IMG/VR virus record: IMGVR_UViG_3300048834_001324
Span: 1-48,772 of that record
Source of the DNA: a virus
Length of the DNA stretch: 48,772 nt
Reading direction: 5' to 3' (one strand)
The notes under the pieces were generated by a model. It was given only the letters and a program-made list of their open reading frames with translations, made no database searches and was not told where the DNA came from. Below, in pieces: positions 46,546 through 48,772 of this stretch. Made by a program: the position numbers and the translations under genes. Position 1 is the first letter of the stretch. Every line of letters starts with the position of its first letter.

Positions 46546-46745
46546 GTCACACCATCCGTAATTACGATTTCGTAGCGCGTGGCTTCGGCGATTTTCTGCC
46601 GTGCCGAGAGCGCCGCTTGCGCAAACCGCGCCGCCGTCTTGAGGGCTTCGCTGTCGCCCACGCCGCGCGCGGTCAAGACCAATTGCAGCACGCCCTCAAC
46701 TTCGCCGTCGCTTGCGTCACCCGATGTTAAAATTGGTTTCGCCAT
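46542..46745 (-). CDS. Small hypothetical protein behind H5
   Basis: The 67-residue protein starts at ATG 46745 (MAKPILTSGDASDGEVEGVL), directly following GGGAG. It contains VLTARGVGDSEALKTAARFA and ends YEIVITDGVT. No family was recognised. Confidence 0.5.
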   Translation of the reverse strand: MAKPILTSGDASDGEVEGVLQLVLTARGVGDSEALKTAARFAQAALSARQKIAEATRYEIVITDGVT

Positions 46746-46758
46746 CTCCCGATGGCCG

Positions 46759-46786
46759 CCCCGTCCTGTTCGCTGCAGGCGGGGCA
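46759..46786 (-). other. GC-rich hairpin H5
   Basis: GCCCCG-t-CCTG (46759-46769) pairs with CAGGCGGGGC (46777-46786) around the loop TTCGCTG. It lies between the HTH gene stop and the start at 46745. Confidence 0.6.
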
Positions 46787-46790
46787 CTTT

Positions 46791-46988
46791 TTATGTAACT
46801 GCCAAAAACTCTTCACGTTCACGAGCGTATGCCCGTACTTTCTCTTCATCTAAGAGTACTCTCACCTGCTTGCCCAACTGTCTACGCTCTGCCGTCAAGA
46901 CGCCATCTTTTATCAACTGGATAACTCGGGGGGCGCTTACACCGATGATTGCAGCAGCCTGAGTCGCACTGACTTTTCCGGTTTTCAT
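46791..46988 (-). CDS. Small HTH DNA-binding protein (excisionase/MerR-like)
   Basis: The 65-residue protein starts after AAAGGAGAAGGA. It has the short winged-helix pattern of excisionase-type proteins: KVSATQAAAIIGVSAPRVIQ, LIKDGVLTAERRQLG and a C-terminal REREEFLAV helix. It is the first gene of the leftward early operon, directly behind a near-consensus promoter, so it is probably a directionality factor or early regulator. Confidence 0.7.
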   Translation of the reverse strand: MKTGKVSATQAAAIIGVSAPRVIQLIKDGVLTAERRQLGKQVRVLLDEEKVRAYAREREEFLAVT

Positions 46989-47041
46989 TCCTTCTCCTTT
47001 GTGTAGAAAACACTATTCAAACGCGCCATAGGCGCTTGGGT

Positions 47042-47070
47042 ATTATAGTGACTACTAACGCCCTTGTCAA
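47042..47070 (-). promoter_or_regulatory. Leftward early promoter (near-perfect sigma70)
   Basis: On the minus strand TTGACA (47070-47065), a 17-bp spacer and TATAAT (47047-47042) match the consensus exactly. It should drive the HTH gene and the early operon behind it. Its -35 box overlaps the -35 box of the rightward promoter. Confidence 0.85.
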
Positions 47071-47093
47071 GCGGTATTTTTCGGTAGTATTAT
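47064..47093 (+). promoter_or_regulatory. Rightward promoter for the RHH regulator
   Basis: TTGTCA (47064-47069), an 18-bp spacer and TATTAT (47088-47093) point toward the RHH gene. The two divergent promoters share the -35 region, so RNA polymerase cannot use both at once. Confidence 0.65.
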
Positions 47094-47119
47094 TATGTAT
47101 CTCTGTTAAGCGTTTATTA

Positions 47120-47140
47120 GTGGTAAATAGTTGTTACCAC
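47120..47140. promoter_or_regulatory. Candidate operator inverted repeat
   Basis: GTGGTAA (47120-47126) and TTACCAC (47134-47140) form a perfect 7-bp inverted repeat with a 7-bp spacer. It lies in the RHH gene leader, just before its ribosome binding site, where it could be an autoregulatory operator or an mRNA hairpin. Confidence 0.55.
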
Positions 47141-47161
47141 GCACAAAAGGAGGCGGTGTTC

Positions 47162-47518
47162 GTGCTTGAAAAATTGAGCCCGGGGCGAAAACCCCGTGGT
47201 GGCATTGCGGGAAGCGATCGTTTGCCGCCAATATACGCTTCTGAGGAATTCGTGGAATTGGTGACGAATGAGGCCACGAAGCTCGGAATGGGGATTTCGG
47301 AGTTTGGCCGCGAAGCGTTTCAGTACTACATCGAAAATCGCGGCGCGAAACGAGACGACGTAATTTCCTTTGACCTCAACGACCGCGACATGAAAGAGCT
47401 TCACGCTCGCAATAGCCCGTCAGGTCACTTCTCACTCTTACACACCACTCCCAGTTTCTTTAACCCGTCGGCGGTCGGCTCGATGCCGCGCGCTTTAGGA
47501 CGTTGGTTTGGGCTTTGA
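47162..47518 (+). CDS. Ribbon-helix-helix regulator, candidate repressor
   Basis: The 118-residue protein probably starts at GTG 47162, with AAAGGAGG eight bases upstream; an ATG at 47036 is in frame but precedes the promoter -10 box. The central part, DRLPPIYASEEFVELVTNEA followed by TKLGMGISEFGREAFQYYIE, has the strand-helix-helix pattern of Arc/MetJ/CopG proteins. It lies divergent to the early operon and is the only rightward gene near the integrase, the expected place for a lysogeny repressor. Its last 24 bp overlap the convergent integrase gene. Confidence 0.65.
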   Translation: MLEKLSPGRKPRGGIAGSDRLPPIYASEEFVELVTNEATKLGMGISEFGREAFQYYIENRGAKRDDVISFDLNDRDMKELHARNSPSGHFSLLHTTPSFFNPSAVGSMPRALGRWFGL

Positions 47519-48772
47519 GATGCTTAATGCTGCGGTAGCACGTCTCATGGCCACTTCGATGTCGCGGCGGTCGTAGCGCGCGGTTGTGGTGACACTGGCG
47601 TGCCCTACCATCTCCGAAACGGATGCTAAGTCCACACCGGCGCTGAGCATGGTTCCCACTGCGGTGCGGCGGAAGTCATGGCACGACAGTTTTCGTATTC
47701 GTGCTTGCTTGGCGCGGGTTTTAGTGAGGTCGTTGAGTGATGTCAGCGAAAGGCGACCTTCGCGCGCGATGTCCCCGTACCTGTTTATGGACTGAAACAG
47801 CGCCCCGCTGTGATGGCCTCGGTGGGCAAGCCACTTGTTCATAGCGGACTGCGCTTCGTCGTTGAGCTGCGTCACGCGCTGCTTATTGCCTTTTCCGCGC
47901 AGAACAAGCTCGCCTTCCTCTGCGTTGTAATCCTCAAGGTTTGCGTTTACCACCTCGGAGCGGCGAGGCGCTCCGCACGAGTAGAACAAGAGAAAAAGCG
48001 CCTCGTCGCGTGCGGATTTTGCGGGGTTTTTCTCACTTTCCTTGCGGATGGCGAGAATCAAGCGCTGCATCTCGGTGGCTGCGATATGGCGACCGGCGGG
48101 CATGCGCTCGCCTTTGGGGTATTTTATGTCGGTGATGTGTGTGTGATGGCTGGTGTCAATCAGCCCTAATTTCCAGCATGCGCGCATTACGCCTTTTACT
48201 GCGGACAGTCGCTTCGATGCGGTTTGGTATGAATACCCCTGCTCCATCATGCGGTTGATAAGCGCTCTGATATGGCTTTCCTGGACGTTCTGCCAGCGGA
48301 ACGTCCAGCAGTTTTTGCGGCCTTCGCTGAACGCTTTGGCTGCCGCGCTGATTTCGCGCCTCATGGTTTCGCGCGAGACTGCGGACTGGAGTGTTTCGAG
48401 GTAGTAGCTAACTGGATGTTTACCGGCTTCGATGCGCGCTATCACGTTAGGCGGAACGAGGTCGGTGCGCTCTACAAGGCCGGTGCCACTGGCCAAAGCT
48501 GGCGTGTGCGCGACTTTGGGCACCTTGTTGGCGCTGGTGGCGAAAATAGCCTCTTCGCTTTCGTCCGTGTCGGCGTATACAAACTCTAAATGAGTGATGC
48601 TGCTGGCTTGATTTTGCATGACGTTATACGATACGTGGATACCGTCACGGGCGGCTTCGTCGGCGATGTTTTGAATCTCGTTTGGCGTGAGCTTGTGAAA
48701 TGCGACAGCCGCGCTATCGTTGGCGGTGAGCGCCTGCGCGATGCGTAGCCGTGCTTCTTGGTATGTTTTCAT
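47495..48772 (-). CDS. int: Tyrosine-recombinase integrase
   Basis: The 425-residue protein carries the full tyrosine recombinase set: R271 in CGAPRRSEVV, K297 region in RGKGNKQRV, H365 and R368 in CHDFRRT, H391 in VGHAS, and nucleophile Y400 in TTTARYD. A SAM-like core-binding domain (PVSYYLETLQSAVSRETMRRE) precedes it, after about 100 extra N-terminal residues (TPNEIQNIADEAARDGIHVS) likely to bind arm sites. It integrates and, with an excisionase, excises the prophage. The ATG is the last three bases of the window, so its promoter and the adjacent attachment site are outside. Confidence 0.92.
   Translation of the reverse strand: MKTYQEARLRIAQALTANDSAAVAFHKLTPNEIQNIADEAARDGIHVSYNVMQNQASSITHLEFVYADTDESEEAIFATSANKVPKVAHTPALASGTGLVERTDLVPPNVIARIEAGKHPVSYYLETLQSAVSRETMRREISAAAKAFSEGRKNCWTFRWQNVQESHIRALINRMMEQGYSYQTASKRLSAVKGVMRACWKLGLIDTSHHTHITDIKYPKGERMPAGRHIAATEMQRLILAIRKESEKNPAKSARDEALFLLFYSCGAPRRSEVVNANLEDYNAEEGELVLRGKGNKQRVTQLNDEAQSAMNKWLAHRGHHSGALFQSINRYGDIAREGRLSLTSLNDLTKTRAKQARIRKLSCHDFRRTAVGTMLSAGVDLASVSEMVGHASVTTTARYDRRDIEVAMRRATAALSISKPKPTS

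Noticed and set aside
1-48772. Attachment site repeats at the prophage ends
   Set aside because: The integrase start codon is the last base of the window, so one attachment site is outside. No shared core between the ends could be shown.
1-48772. tRNA or rRNA genes
   Set aside because: The cloverleaf-like repeats at 3451 and 13635 lack anticodon-loop and T-loop features, and no other tRNA-like or rRNA sequence was recognised.

Overview
The window is almost entirely one integrated temperate phage (prophage) of a moderately GC-rich bacterium, roughly 55% GC by eye. It has a head module related to phage Mu (DUF935-type portal, fused protease/scaffold) and a long, probably non-contractile lambda/GTA-like tail (tube protein, frameshifted tail assembly chaperone, 1988-residue tape measure, DUF2460, a gpL-like Fe-S hub protein, NlpC/P60, tail tip). 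The host cannot be named from the sequence. Promoters near the sigma70 consensus and a TnpA/TnpB insertion sequence fit many bacterial phyla.

Layout. 1-888: an IS30-type transposase lacking its C-terminus, probably flanking DNA. 889-1338: non-coding, with inverted repeats. 1339-28724 (plus strand): late structural genes in the order terminase, portal, protease/scaffold, decoration, major capsid, connectors, tail tube, chaperones, tape measure, tail tip and tail fibre. 28707-31277 (minus strand): nuclease, one-TM coiled-coil protein, small membrane peptide, M15-type endolysin and holin-like protein behind a structured leader. 31538-46988 (minus strand): early and replication genes, including a DnaN sliding clamp, a replisome-organiser-like protein, an SF2 helicase carrying an intein, a ParB-like protein, a stand-alone DnaB N-terminal domain, two SWIM zinc-finger proteins, a Gp157 protein and many small genes with ATGA-type overlaps. 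46989-47161: a divergent switch region with two overlapping promoters. 47162-47518 (plus): a ribbon-helix-helix regulator. 47495-48772 (minus): a tyrosine integrase whose start codon is the last base of the window.

How it works together. The near-perfect promoter at 47042-47070 should fire the leftward early operon, and the overlapping rightward promoter should express the RHH protein, a candidate repressor. The clamp, helicase and replisome organiser suggest the phage assembles a partly self-encoded replisome but borrows host DnaB and polymerase. Late genes run rightward from promoters near 1300 and 3570, and the lysis genes lie convergent to them.

Most notable points: an intein in the helicase DECH box whose apparent homing nuclease is encoded out of frame and overlaps the C-terminal splicing block; a six-bladed Kelch propeller inside a tail-tube-like protein; a canonical T TTT TTA frameshift site in the tail chaperone; a 24-bp/8-residue repeat protein; an IS200/IS605 element that splits a small gene at codon 4; repeated hairpins at early-gene starts; and strong enrichment of the palindrome GAGTACTC.
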